Assembly: GCA_015487015.1 (NCBI GenBank)
Contig: WFQP01000007.1
Location: 1-45,751 of the forward strand
From: Thiomicrorhabdus sp.
GTDB lineage: Bacteria > Pseudomonadota > Gammaproteobacteria > Thiomicrospirales > Thiomicrospiraceae
Reading direction: 5' to 3'
DNA length: 45,751 nucleotides
A model generated the notes under the pieces. That model worked only from the letters and a program-made list of their open reading frames with translations, was not told the origin of the DNA and did no database searches. Position numbers and translations under genes: made by a program. This document shows positions 27,146 to 35,604 of the stretch, piece by piece; the stretch's first letter is position 1; every line of letters starts with the position of its first letter.

Positions 27146-27808
27146 TTAAGCGTTTGTTGTTTTTTGACGACGATAAGCCATAAAACCAACCAACCCTAAG
27201 CCACCTAGCATTAGAGCGTAAGTTGATGGCTCTGGAACAGCAGAGACTGTGTCGGTATATGTATATGTTAGGTCATCTAACTCAATGATATCTGCGGGCT
27301 GTCCAGTGAGAGCTTGTAAGGGGCCAGGACCCACTTGGGTTAGTGTGGCATAAGAGATTCCTTCGGCATAAGTAAAACCAAAAGAGTTATCACCTATTCT
27401 ATCTTGTTCAATTGCCACAGTGCTAGCAATAGCATTACCGCTAGTATCAAAGGCATCGAGTGTCCAAGCATTTACGGAGCTTCCTAAAGTGAATGAGAAT
27501 TCACTAACGCTAATAGCATTGTCAAAAGAAAAAGTGAGGCTGGTAAAACCAACTGAACCATTTGCTAGGTAGAGATCAGACGGAATGTTGCCCAGATTAG
27601 TAAAATAGAAATTCGCTGGGTTACCACTAGGATCGCTTCCATTAAATGTAACGTCTTCAATGGTTAATGAATTAAATGCATTAGGATCTGTTGCAGATCC
27701 ACTTCCTAGGGGTTGATCGTTAAATGTAATTGTTGTTTCAAGTGCGTGTGCTGAAAAGGTTGCGGCACTTAATAGTGTGGCGATAAGAATAGTTTTATAG
27801 TGTTTCAT
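27146..27808 (-). CDS. PEP-CTERM-sorted secreted protein
   Basis: The 220-residue protein has a Sec signal (cleaved near SAHA) and ends with a textbook PEP-CTERM sorting signal: VPEPST, a hydrophobic helix and the basic end YRRQKTTNA. Such proteins are recognised by exosortase and usually end up in or on an exopolysaccharide matrix. The middle is Thr/Ser/Asn-rich, beta-strand-like and free of cysteine, as in many PEP-CTERM adhesin-like proteins. No exosortase or polysaccharide cluster is visible here. It sits between two multihaem cytochrome genes and a prolyl isomerase gene. A G7/C7 tract lies in its upstream region (27851-27857). Confidence 0.88.
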   Translation of the reverse strand: MKHYKTILIATLLSAATFSAHALETTITFNDQPLGSGSATDPNAFNSLTIEDVTFNGSDPSGNPANFYFTNLGNIPSDLYLANGSVGFTSLTFSFDNAISVSEFSFTLGSSVNAWTLDAFDTSGNAIASTVAIEQDRIGDNSFGFTYAEGISYATLTQVGPGPLQALTGQPADIIELDDLTYTYTDTVSAVPEPSTYALMLGGLGLVGFMAYRRQKTTNA

Positions 27809-27880
27809 TATGTTTAGTACTCCGAATATTTTTTTTGCCAGCTAAGGTCTCCCCCCCTTACTTTTAGGCTGACATGTTTT

Positions 27881-27904
27881 TAAGCTCAGCGTAATGTGAG
27901 CTTA
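27881..27904. repeat. 8-bp inverted repeat upstream of the PEP-CTERM gene
   Basis: TAAGCTCA (27881-27888) and TGAGCTTA (27897-27904) are perfect inverted repeats with an 8-base gap, midway between the prolyl isomerase and PEP-CTERM genes. No T-tract follows on either strand, so an operator is as likely as a terminator. Confidence 0.4.
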
Positions 27905-27946
27905 TAGCGTCATTATACTTATTTTAGTGCGGTCGATGATAGTTTT

Positions 27947-28915
27947 TTATTGCGATGTTGTATTTTTAGGAAGAAATATTTCAATATCAGCCTCTTCTCT
28001 TAATTGTTTAAGGTGAGCGGCAATGTTGTTTACTTTTGTTTTTTCCTTCATTCCTCGGGCTAAAAAGTTTTTTATTCTTTTATAAGAAATGGGTTTGCCC
28101 TTTTCTTGAATTTCAACAATTTTTAAAATGTGGTAGCCTTCCTCCGTTTTTATGATGTCGCTGACAGAGCCCTCGCTTAGGCTAAATGCCACTTCATCAA
28201 AGGCTTTGGGCATGTAGCCTTTCTCAATAAAGCTTAAGTTTGCATCTTGCTTGGTGTTTTCATCTTCTGAGTACTTTTGGGATACTTCTTTGAAGCTTTT
28301 TCCGCTGTTTAGCTCTTTTTGGGCGGCGAGAATATCCTCTTTTTTAGTGGTAAATACATGTAGAACGTGTCTCTCACCTTTCTGAGAAAGAAAATTTTGC
28401 TTTCCTTTTTCATAACGGGCTTTTACGGCTTCTTCTGAAGGCATGGGGTCTGCTAGGTCATGTGCTTTAAGGTACTCACGAAATAGAATTTGGCTTTTGA
28501 TGCTTTTATCGCTGGGCACTGTTTGATTATTTTTTATGGCTTTCTCTTTAAACAGAGTAATTTTTTCATCCAAATTATCAACCGCGTGTTTTTGGCTTGC
28601 TAGAACAAGAAGAGTTGTGTCTATGTATTCTTGTAAAAGACCTTGTCTAAGGTTGTTAATAAGGCTTTCTGTCGGTTGCTGGCCTTTTGAATTGAATTGT
28701 TTGTATTTTTTTAGTTTATGTTCTACTTGTGGCTTTAATTGATAGTCGTAGATCGGTTGCCCATTAACGCGTGCTAACACTACTCTGGATTCTTCTTGTG
28801 TGTTTACCTTAGGAGTATCCTTGGGGGAGGTCTCACTTGTTGCAAAGGAGTGTAACGGGAGGGTTGTGCTGGCAATGACCAGTGTTGTGGTTAAAATCCA
28901 TTTATATGGTTTCAT
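27947..28915 (-). CDS. PpiC-type (parvulin) peptidyl-prolyl isomerase, exported
   Basis: The 322-residue protein has a Sec signal (cleaved near SFATS), a SurA/PrsA-like N-terminal helical chaperone segment beginning LARVNGQPIYDYQL, and a parvulin domain at about residues 180-275 with RHVLHVFTTKKEDI, FKEVSQKYSED and FSLSEGSVSDIIKTEEGYHILKI. Parvulins of this kind help fold exported proteins. The lack of a membrane anchor suggests a soluble periplasmic or outer-facing protein. Its place between an octahaem cytochrome and a PEP-CTERM protein makes one of those a likely client. The resemblance to EpsD-type isomerases of exopolysaccharide loci is noted but not decisive. Confidence 0.87.
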   Translation of the reverse strand: MKPYKWILTTTLVIASTTLPLHSFATSETSPKDTPKVNTQEESRVVLARVNGQPIYDYQLKPQVEHKLKKYKQFNSKGQQPTESLINNLRQGLLQEYIDTTLLVLASQKHAVDNLDEKITLFKEKAIKNNQTVPSDKSIKSQILFREYLKAHDLADPMPSEEAVKARYEKGKQNFLSQKGERHVLHVFTTKKEDILAAQKELNSGKSFKEVSQKYSEDENTKQDANLSFIEKGYMPKAFDEVAFSLSEGSVSDIIKTEEGYHILKIVEIQEKGKPISYKRIKNFLARGMKEKTKVNNIAAHLKQLREEADIEIFLPKNTTSQ

Positions 28916-28962
28916 AAAATTTCATCTTCCTTTTAGGTTAAATATCATTATTTGAGCTATTA

Positions 28963-28998
28963 AAAAAGCGGAAGCCACGAGAGTGAGTTCCGCTTTTT
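28963..28998 (-). terminator. Rho-independent terminator of the octahaem cytochrome gene
   Basis: AAAAAGCGGAA (28963-28973) pairs with TTCCGCTTTTT (28988-28998) over a 14-base loop. On the minus strand the stem ends in a T-run, 45 bp after the octahaem stop. The downstream genes therefore need read-through or their own promoters. Confidence 0.8.
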
Positions 28999-29042
28999 AT
29001 TTAGCTACTTATAAGCACAATGGTACTTATAAGGTTTTTACA

Positions 29043-30824
29043 TTAATACTTCGTTAAAGGTATTACTTTAGTTCCGTAAAGGTTCGTCATAGTGACACTT
29101 TCAGGGATACTGTCAAAGTGAACAAGAACTAAACCGTCTTTCCATAAATAGGATGATACAGGTGCGTTACCATCTTGATCAACAAGCTTATAGGTTAAAC
29201 CGTTTACAGTCTCCATAAAGTTTTTACCAAGTATAACGACTAGTCCACCATAAGGAGTAAAGACAAATGCTTGTTGAACAGCAATTGATTTCTTAACCAT
29301 TAATCCTAGTGGGTTAGAGACCTGATCATGTTTTTTCAATGATACTTGATAGAAGTTTGAAGTCAGTGTTGCAGGAACAGTGAACTCAAGTTTAGCTCTA
29401 TCTTGGTAACTAGGCTCAATAACAATAACATTATTGTCTTTGTCAGTAATGACTACTTCTGAAGACCAAGTTGTTGTAACGAGATCAATCATGGCATTGC
29501 CTTGATCATCAAATACATTTGTTCCATCAGGGTTCAGTACAGGCTTATATTCTAAGCCAGAGTTAACCATATTCATTCCCGTAATGGTAATGAGTACTTC
29601 TTCGCCTTCTGAAATTGAGTCGACACTTAATGTATTGATTGTTGGAACAAGTGCTTTACTTACATCCATTCGTGCTAGATCTTCATCTCCAATAACAACA
29701 CCTTGGTTATCAACACCTAGGTAATCTCTAGGATTAACCCACTCACCATTGTCGTTAAGAACTGTTTTATTGTTACCGTGACAACCCCAGCAGTTTTTCT
29801 GATTACCGATGTGACCATAGTATGGTTCTTCAGCACCAGCTGTGACTCCATCACCAACGTTATCAAATTCGATGTTATGAAGCGTAGTTCTATCATGACA
29901 ACGTTGACAGATACGGATTGCGTTCCCGTCTTTTTGAATACCTTGATCAGTAAACTCTAGTTTATGACACCATGCACAACGATCATCATCAAAGAAACCA
30001 GTATTATGATGGTTTTGCGCATTTGTTAGAACTGGTGCGTTGAACGTACTGCCATCAGGTAGGTTAACAATTTGCATTGTTCCGCCTTCATCGCCAGTCG
30101 TTGCAGAAGAACCCTCTGCTGTATTGTGACAGAAATTACAGTTACCTGGTTCAGTACCAGCATGGTTTTCTTGAGAGTCATCACCATTTGGTTTTTTACT
30201 ACGCCAAGGTGTGATCATGCTGTGAGGGTAGTCTGGGATTACTACAGGAACAGTCTCTCCTGCGTTATCAGGATCAGGCTTTTTACCTCTTAATTCATCT
30301 ACGTCAATACCACGAACTAATCCACCGTGACAACGGAAACAAAAACCTGTTTGTGCTAGGTCAGTGGCATGGTGAACGGTAAGCGGGCCTGCATCTCTTG
30401 AGTGGCAGTTTAAGCAGTTACGGTAGTTAAAGTAAATAACATCCGATAGGATAGCGGTTTCGATATCTACGCCTTGCGTGACCACTTTATGGCAGTTTAA
30501 GCAACCAAAGTGCGTATCGGTTACACCATCTTTATTCGCATCACGATAAGGAGGAAATTCTGGTTTACCATCAATTTCGGTATAAAGTGACAAATGGTGT
30601 CTATCAGGGTTGTAACCTGGCTTAACAGGTGCGCCACTTAGTGGTTCATCACCCCTAACAGAGGCGTGGTGACATGCCTTACAAAGAGAGGCATCAAAGT
30701 TTGAAAAAGAGGTATCAGGAATACCTAAGTTTTGATTGACCGGCGGCGGCGGTATGGCCGCCGATGCCATGGAGCTCATGCCTAATATAAAGGCAAAAGC
30801 GATTAAATGTTTTAATATTTTCAT
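29043..30824 (-). CDS. secreted octahaem cytochrome c with C-terminal Ig-like (IPT/TIG-type) repeats
   Basis: The 593-residue protein has a Sec signal (cleaved near SMASA) and eight CxxCH sites at about residues 48, 108, 137, 162, 229, 283, 306 and 345. Candidate distal ligands include NPDRHH (72-77), VHHATD, YPHSM, ENHAG, QNHHNTG, TLHNIE and YGHIGN, enough for bis-His coordination throughout. From about 370 to the end there is no Cys. This part looks like two beta-sandwich repeats of the IPT/TIG kind, beginning VPTINTLSVDSISEGEEVLITITG and again around FVFTPYGGLVVILGKNF. The first four haem sites match the tetrahaem neighbour. AAGGGA precedes the ATG. An extracellular or cell-surface electron carrier is inferred; I recognise no characterised homologue. 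Confidence 0.82.
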   Translation of the reverse strand: MKILKHLIAFAFILGMSSMASAAIPPPPVNQNLGIPDTSFSNFDASLCKACHHASVRGDEPLSGAPVKPGYNPDRHHLSLYTEIDGKPEFPPYRDANKDGVTDTHFGCLNCHKVVTQGVDIETAILSDVIYFNYRNCLNCHSRDAGPLTVHHATDLAQTGFCFRCHGGLVRGIDVDELRGKKPDPDNAGETVPVVIPDYPHSMITPWRSKKPNGDDSQENHAGTEPGNCNFCHNTAEGSSATTGDEGGTMQIVNLPDGSTFNAPVLTNAQNHHNTGFFDDDRCAWCHKLEFTDQGIQKDGNAIRICQRCHDRTTLHNIEFDNVGDGVTAGAEEPYYGHIGNQKNCWGCHGNNKTVLNDNGEWVNPRDYLGVDNQGVVIGDEDLARMDVSKALVPTINTLSVDSISEGEEVLITITGMNMVNSGLEYKPVLNPDGTNVFDDQGNAMIDLVTTTWSSEVVITDKDNNVIVIEPSYQDRAKLEFTVPATLTSNFYQVSLKKHDQVSNPLGLMVKKSIAVQQAFVFTPYGGLVVILGKNFMETVNGLTYKLVDQDGNAPVSSYLWKDGLVLVHFDSIPESVTMTNLYGTKVIPLTKY

Positions 30825-31140
30825 TTTATAATCCCTTTTAAAATAAAGTTGTTTTAAAAATATTGCTAAGTAAGTTCTAAATGTTTTTAGAACGGGTGTT
30901 AATGGATATTCGTTTTTTGGTTAAAGCCCCCTTCCCCGGTGGGTTGTATTTAAAGTCGAACACCTATTTTTACGCAGGTTCTTTATTCACGAGGTTACGC
31001 AATTAGGCGTAAAAAAATAACAAAGTACCATGCGCACTTAATTGTACTTAATTTATAATTAAATGACCACTATTTGTTTAAGTATTTTTGCTAAACATAG
31101 TTTTTTATTTTTTAGGGAAAAACTTCATTTAAATAAGTTA
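30825..31140 (-). promoter_or_regulatory. leader region of the octahaem gene with inverted repeats
   Basis: Upstream of the octahaem start lie a perfect 8-bp hairpin with a 4-base loop (GTTCTAAA/TTTAGAAC, 30874-30893), a locally G-rich block on the coding strand (about 30926-30943), and a 9-bp inverted repeat, TTTTTACGC at 30967-30975 with GCGTAAAAA at 31007-31015. A weak promoter match (TTAAAC and TATAAA, 18-bp spacer) lies further upstream near 31047-31080. I could not match it to a known riboswitch, including c-di-GMP types. Confidence 0.35.
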
Positions 31141-31183
31141 TAAGCATATAAAAAAAGCTGTACTTGTGGTCGTCTATTTTTCT

Positions 31184-31211
31184 ATAACCACATGGTATCT
31201 CATGTGGTTAT
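31184..31211. repeat. 11-bp perfect inverted repeat
   Basis: ATAACCACATG (31184-31194) and CATGTGGTTAT (31201-31211) flank a 6-base loop. Neither side has a clear T-tract. It lies 10 bp before the short orphan frame and could be an operator, a transcript end or a trace of a lost mobile element. Confidence 0.45.
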
Positions 31212-31220
31212 CCTAGGGCA

Positions 31221-31349
31221 GTGCCTAAAAGTATTGTATTAAAGGAGTTGGATCAACCACCTAAATATTTACAACGTTTAACTCGGTTACAAAAACAACA
31301 ATATCAAGACCCAAGTGCTTTATTGAAAATACAAAGCTTAGACTTGTAG
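31221..31349 (+). other. short orphan reading frame, possible gene remnant
   Basis: A 42-codon frame runs from GTG (31221) to TAG (31349). The product is Leu/Gln/Lys-rich (for example LQRLTRLQKQQYQ) with codon use like a real gene, yet it lacks a ribosome site and I recognise no family. It may be the end of a lost gene. The rest of 31141-31527 holds AT-rich DNA and an inverted AATACCTAT/ATAGGTATT pair (31474-31519) beyond the bioC stop. Confidence 0.25.
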
Positions 31350-31527
31350 CTAAAGGTAAAATTATATGAAGTTACTGTTGAGTAGGAGATAAAGAGTTAA
31401 TAAAGGGGCTTTTTGTTGATATTAAAACTCAGAATAAAAGGCTATAGGACCTCTGCTGCGACCATAATATTTTAATACCTATTTTTTTAGTTTGTAATGG
31501 ATATCTAGTGATAGGTATTTAGTTGGT

Positions 31528-32472
31528 TTATTTTTTTAATTTAGTTTGTTTAGAAAAGGCCTCTAACGAAATTTCAACATACCCAGTCTTATTACGATTT
31601 GGCCCTTTCATGTGTTCGGGGGCCGCCCATGCGTGACCGTGTATCACTTCGTAAGTGGCAGGAATTTTAGTGTTTTGGCGAAAGGTTTCGTAGGCGGTTA
31701 GCATCGCTTGAAAACGTGTTTTTCCCATGAGTCCTTGCTTGCGTTGTTGGTTGGCGTTGGTTGCACCAATAGCTTTTAGGTCTTTGAGTACGCCCATGGG
31801 TTGGTCGTAGGTGAGGGTAAAGAGTTCAACATCCATTACGGGTTGCCCAAATCCATTACGAATTAGGGCATCGCCAATATCATGCATGTCTATAAATTGA
31901 TTTACGTGTTCTTGTTCTGGGTCAGCTTGCTTCCATGCTTGGCGCAGTTCTTTTAAGGTGTCGGGGCCAAAGGTGGTGAACATCAGTAACCCCTCTGGTC
32001 GCAGTACGCGTCTAAACTCTTGAAAAACTGCATCGAGGTCGTCACACCACTGCAACATTAGGTTGCTGGTAATGAGGTCGATGCTTTGATTAGCAAAAGG
32101 CAGTTGATAGGCATCGGCGTTAATTGCGGTGGCGGCCGTTTTGCAAAGGACTTTTGTGCCAAGCCAAGGAAAACGAGCAGTTTGCAGGCGAGGTTGCGCT
32201 TGTTGCAACATAGAGATTGATAGATCGATGGCAAAAGTTTTGGCATGAGGATAGCGTGCAATGAGTTTTTCGGTTAAAAACCCTGTACCAGCTCCTACAT
32301 CTAAAATAGTTTGCGTATTAAGCGTGGTCAGTTCAAGGCGTTCATCAATTCGCTCGGCTACAATTTTTTGTAATACAGCGGCCTCTTCATAGCTGGGTGC
32401 GGCATGGCTAAAGTGCTGTTTAATGTGTTGACGGTTGATTTGTGCCTGTTGAGGCGCGTGAGTTTCAGTCAT
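31528..32472 (-). CDS. bioC: malonyl-ACP O-methyltransferase
   Basis: BioC methylates malonyl-ACP so that it can prime fatty-acid synthesis towards pimelate, the first dedicated step of biotin synthesis. The 314-residue protein begins with INRQHIKQHFSHAAPSYEEAAVLQ, a BioC N-terminal signature, followed by SAM motif I (ILDVGAGTGFLTEKLI) near residue 60 and the DLITSNLMLQWCDDLD segment. It is the last gene of bioB-F-H-C and overlaps bioH by 8 bases. The C-terminal 50 residues are somewhat longer than in E. coli BioC. Confidence 0.93.
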   Translation of the reverse strand: MTETHAPQQAQINRQHIKQHFSHAAPSYEEAAVLQKIVAERIDERLELTTLNTQTILDVGAGTGFLTEKLIARYPHAKTFAIDLSISMLQQAQPRLQTARFPWLGTKVLCKTAATAINADAYQLPFANQSIDLITSNLMLQWCDDLDAVFQEFRRVLRPEGLLMFTTFGPDTLKELRQAWKQADPEQEHVNQFIDMHDIGDALIRNGFGQPVMDVELFTLTYDQPMGVLKDLKAIGATNANQQRKQGLMGKTRFQAMLTAYETFRQNTKIPATYEVIHGHAWAAPEHMKGPNRNKTGYVEISLEAFSKQTKLKK

Positions 32473-33277
32473 GTTTTAGCGTTTTTTCTTGTAAAAAATC
32501 AATAATGGATGTGGCCGTTTGTATTGGGTGTGATCGAAAAGGCATGTGCCCCGCTTTTGGCAAAATGACCACGTGGGTATTGGCGGCTATTGTACTGTTT
32601 TTTAAGACGGTTTCTTGAATAAAGTGGGCGGGAATCAGCGGATCGTTTTCACCCAGTAGCCAAAGAGAGGGGTGAGAGAGATGAGGAAGTTCATTGCGTA
32701 AATCCATCTCTTTGAGTAGGGTCAGTCCTTGTTTTAGCCCTGTAAGGCTGGGCAGTTTGCAGGATTTAAGTAGCGTAAAAAACTGTTTAATGTGGTGTCG
32801 TGCATTTTCGGAGCCTTGCAGTTGCAGTTTCCAGAAGGTATTGAGTGTTTTGAGTGTCTCTTGAGTAATGGCGTTGATAAAGTCGGCCATTAACTGTGGA
32901 GAGATGCCATGTTGCCACTGATCGTTTTGGGTAAATCTTGGTGTGCTGGCAAGGCAGATCAGTTTATCGATTTGCTGTGGATGGCTAAGTGCGACTCTTT
33001 GGGCTAATAGCCCGCCCAGTGACCACCCGAGTAAGTGTGTTTTTTGAGGCAAAACTGCTTGAATTGCCACGACCCATGCGGCTTCCAGCTGTTGGGGAGT
33101 GGGGGAGTCTAATTCTAAAGGCGCACTGTCACCAAACCCAGGAAGTTCAATGAGGGTTACGGTAAAGTGTGGCGCCAGCGTCTCTTCTGCCCACATACGC
33201 CAGTGGGCGTTTTGTGCTGCCCAGCCGTGCAATAGGCAGAGGTTAGGGCCGTGACCAAAGGTTTCAGTATTGAGCAT
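32465..33277 (-). CDS. bioH: pimeloyl-ACP methyl ester carboxylesterase
   Basis: BioH is the alpha/beta hydrolase that removes the methyl group from pimeloyl-ACP methyl ester and so ends chain extension. The 270-residue protein has LLHGWAAQNAHWR near residue 15, the nucleophile elbow GWSLGG near 83, an Asp in WLLGENDPLIP and the catalytic His in AGHMPFRSHP near the C terminus. Its place between bioF and bioC supports the role over a generic esterase. It starts 43 bases after bioF. Confidence 0.93.
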   Translation of the reverse strand: MLNTETFGHGPNLCLLHGWAAQNAHWRMWAEETLAPHFTVTLIELPGFGDSAPLELDSPTPQQLEAAWVVAIQAVLPQKTHLLGWSLGGLLAQRVALSHPQQIDKLICLASTPRFTQNDQWQHGISPQLMADFINAITQETLKTLNTFWKLQLQGSENARHHIKQFFTLLKSCKLPSLTGLKQGLTLLKEMDLRNELPHLSHPSLWLLGENDPLIPAHFIQETVLKNSTIAANTHVVILPKAGHMPFRSHPIQTATSIIDFLQEKTLKHD

Positions 33278-33319
33278 AGCTTGTCTTCTTTTGACTCGTT
33301 TTGATTGGATTTGGCTTAA

Positions 33320-34510
33320 TTATAAGTCTATTTGACAGTTTTTGAGGGCGTTGAGCAGTTGAGTGATATCTTTTGTGTTGTGCTGTGCCGAGAGGGTAAT
33401 GCGTAAACGTGCTTGGTTTTTGGGTACGGTGGGGGGACGAATGGCGGTGGCCCAAAATCCTTGTTGTTTGAGATGTTCACTCCATGCAATGGCGGTGTGA
33501 CTTTGCTTTAATATAATGGCTTGAATAGGGGTGGGCGAGTCGATTAGGGTGAGACCTATCTGTAGTGCCCCTGTTCTAAATTGTTGAATGTGTTGTGTCA
33601 GCGTTTCACGTGAAGCATGGGCATTTTGTACGAGTTTTAAGGCTTCTAGAATGGCGATGGCATTGAGGGGGGGCATGGCAGTGGTGTAGATGTACGGTCG
33701 GGCAAGCTGAATGAGGGCTTCAATTAAAGTGGTTGAGCCAGCGACAAAGGCGCCCGAGCAGCCAAAGGCTTTACCGAGTGTGCCGACTAAAATGGTGTTT
33801 TCATCGGGCGTGAGTCCGAGGTGTTCAAAGCAGCCTCGTCCTTGTTGCCCTAGTACGCCAAATCCATGAGCATCATCGACCAGTAGCCAGGCTTGGTATT
33901 GGTGTACTAGGGCTTGAATTTCCTTTAAGGGTGCAATATCACCGTCCATGCTGAACACGCCATCGGTCACAATTAATATTTCCCCCCCCCTCTCTTTTTG
34001 AGTCTCTTTGCTCTGCTTTAAACGACGTTCAAGGGCTTTTATATCATTGTGAGGGTAGCGCTTAAGTGTGGCGGCTGATTGTTGGGCGCCATCAATAAGG
34101 GAGGCGTGACACAACTTGTCGGCGAGAATTATATCGTTGGCTTGCATGAGGGCTTGTTGCACCGCCAAATTAGCCATATAACCGGTAGAAAATAGCAGGG
34201 CGCGTTCAGCTTCGAGCCAATCGGCCAGCCCATCTTCTGCAAGGTGGTGGGGAAGATGGTGGCCTGTGATGAGGTGAGCCGCGCCTGAACCGTAGCTTGT
34301 GTCTTTGGTTTGCAAGGCTTGGATTAAGGCGTGTTTGATTTGGGGATGGTTGGCCAATCCCAAGTAGTCATTGGATGAAAAGTTAATGACGTTGAGCCCA
34401 TTAATTTGCATATGGGTACTTTGTGCTGAAGTAACCAGTGGACGACTGCGATACAGGTCTTCTTGTTTGCGTTGCATTAAAAGAGGTTGAAACCGCTGTT
34501 GTATCGACAT
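33320..34510 (-). CDS. bioF: 8-amino-7-oxononanoate synthase
   Basis: BioF joins pimeloyl-ACP with alanine through pyridoxal phosphate. The 396-residue protein has NFSSNDYLGLANHP near residue 43, GSGAAHLITGHH, VDDAHGFGVLG with the cofactor Asp and His, and the Schiff-base lysine in LVGTLGKAFGCSGAF near 240. A run of nine G on the coding strand (33982-33990 as C on the given strand) encodes Gly-Gly and is followed by AAATATT. A second run of seven (33667-33673) lies further on. It starts 12 bases after bioB. Confidence 0.95.
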   Translation of the reverse strand: MSIQQRFQPLLMQRKQEDLYRSRPLVTSAQSTHMQINGLNVINFSSNDYLGLANHPQIKHALIQALQTKDTSYGSGAAHLITGHHLPHHLAEDGLADWLEAERALLFSTGYMANLAVQQALMQANDIILADKLCHASLIDGAQQSAATLKRYPHNDIKALERRLKQSKETQKERGGEILIVTDGVFSMDGDIAPLKEIQALVHQYQAWLLVDDAHGFGVLGQQGRGCFEHLGLTPDENTILVGTLGKAFGCSGAFVAGSTTLIEALIQLARPYIYTTAMPPLNAIAILEALKLVQNAHASRETLTQHIQQFRTGALQIGLTLIDSPTPIQAIILKQSHTAIAWSEHLKQQGFWATAIRPPTVPKNQARLRITLSAQHNTKDITQLLNALKNCQIDL

Positions 34511-34522
34511 GGCAAGGCGCGT

Positions 34523-35542
34523 TTAGGCGGTGAGCTCTGTGACTTGTTCAGCCATTTTACGGGTAGCCATTTCGGCTTTGCGATTTTGCTGCATTTGGAT
34601 GCCCAGCTTTGTGAACAGTTGTAAGTCGTGATCCGATTCTGGATTATCCGTGGTGAGCAATCGATCGCCATAAAAAATAGAGTTGGCACCCGCCATAAAG
34701 CATAGGGCTTGGGCTTCGTCCGTTAGGGTGGTTCGCCCAGCAGACAGCCGTACGTAAGTTTGTGGCATAACAATTCGGGCGGTGGCGATGACTCGAATAA
34801 ATTCAAAGGAGTCGGTTTTTCCTTTCATATGGGCTAACGGTGTGCCTTCAATTGGGACAAGCAGGTTAATGGGCACCGAGTTAGGGTGCATACGCATGGT
34901 GGCGAAGGTGCGTAACAGCTCAGCACGGTCTTTGTGTTGTTCGCCCATACCGATAATGCCTCCTGAACAGACATTAATGCCCGCTTGTTGCACTTTATCA
35001 ATGGTGTCTAGGCGGTCTTGGTAGTTGCGAGTGGTGATGATTTTGGGGTAGAACGCTTCAGAGGTGTCTAGATTGTGGTTGTAGTAATCCAGCCCAGCTT
35101 CTTTGAGCTGTTGCACTTGCTCGTTATTGAGCATTCCAAGGGTTAAACAGGTTTCCAGCCCCAAGGCTTTCACCACCTTGACCATCTCTAGTACACGAGG
35201 AAAGTCTTTTTTGTTGGGGTTGCGCCATGCGGCTCCCATGCACAAACGGGTGGCACCGCGCTCTTTCGCAACGAGAGCTTGTTCGATGACCTCTTGCACT
35301 TCCATCATCTGCTCTTTTTCGATCTCTGTTTGATTGCGTGCACTTTGTGAGCAGTAGGAGCAGTCTTCAGCACAGCCACCTGATTTGATATTGACTAAGG
35401 TGCTGGTTTGCACTTCATTGGGATTAAAGTGCTGACGATGAACGCTTTGAGCTTGAAACATAAGATCATTGAATGGTTGATCCATAATGGTTCGGATTTC
35501 TTCAAGTGTCCAGTCGTGTCTAATTTGCCCAGAAGTGTTCAT
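34523..35542 (-). CDS. bioB: biotin synthase
   Basis: BioB is the radical-SAM enzyme that inserts sulfur into dethiobiotin. The 339-residue protein has the cluster motif [11 protein letters not shown] near residue 53, and CMGAAWR, CLTLGML and [12 protein letters not shown] further on, including the conserved Cys and Arg residues around the auxiliary cluster. It leads the bio operon. A TATAAT lies in the 77-bp gap upstream on its strand (near 35580-35585) but without a clear -35 element. I see no palindrome resembling a BirA operator. bioA and bioD are not in the window. Confidence 0.96.
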   Translation of the reverse strand: MNTSGQIRHDWTLEEIRTIMDQPFNDLMFQAQSVHRQHFNPNEVQTSTLVNIKSGGCAEDCSYCSQSARNQTEIEKEQMMEVQEVIEQALVAKERGATRLCMGAAWRNPNKKDFPRVLEMVKVVKALGLETCLTLGMLNNEQVQQLKEAGLDYYNHNLDTSEAFYPKIITTRNYQDRLDTIDKVQQAGINVCSGGIIGMGEQHKDRAELLRTFATMRMHPNSVPINLLVPIEGTPLAHMKGKTDSFEFIRVIATARIVMPQTYVRLSAGRTTLTDEAQALCFMAGANSIFYGDRLLTTDNPESDHDLQLFTKLGIQMQQNRKAEMATRKMAEQVTELTA

Positions 35543-35604
35543 GCGGTTCTCTCTAGTGTTCTGTTCTTTAAAGCGTATTATTATAACGTGAGTATTGCAG
35601 AATA

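Noticed and set aside
30926-31015. c-di-GMP-type riboswitch upstream of the octahaem gene
   Set aside because: Some short fragments recall the core, but the conserved order and tetraloop receptor could not be aligned; kept only as an unassigned structured leader.
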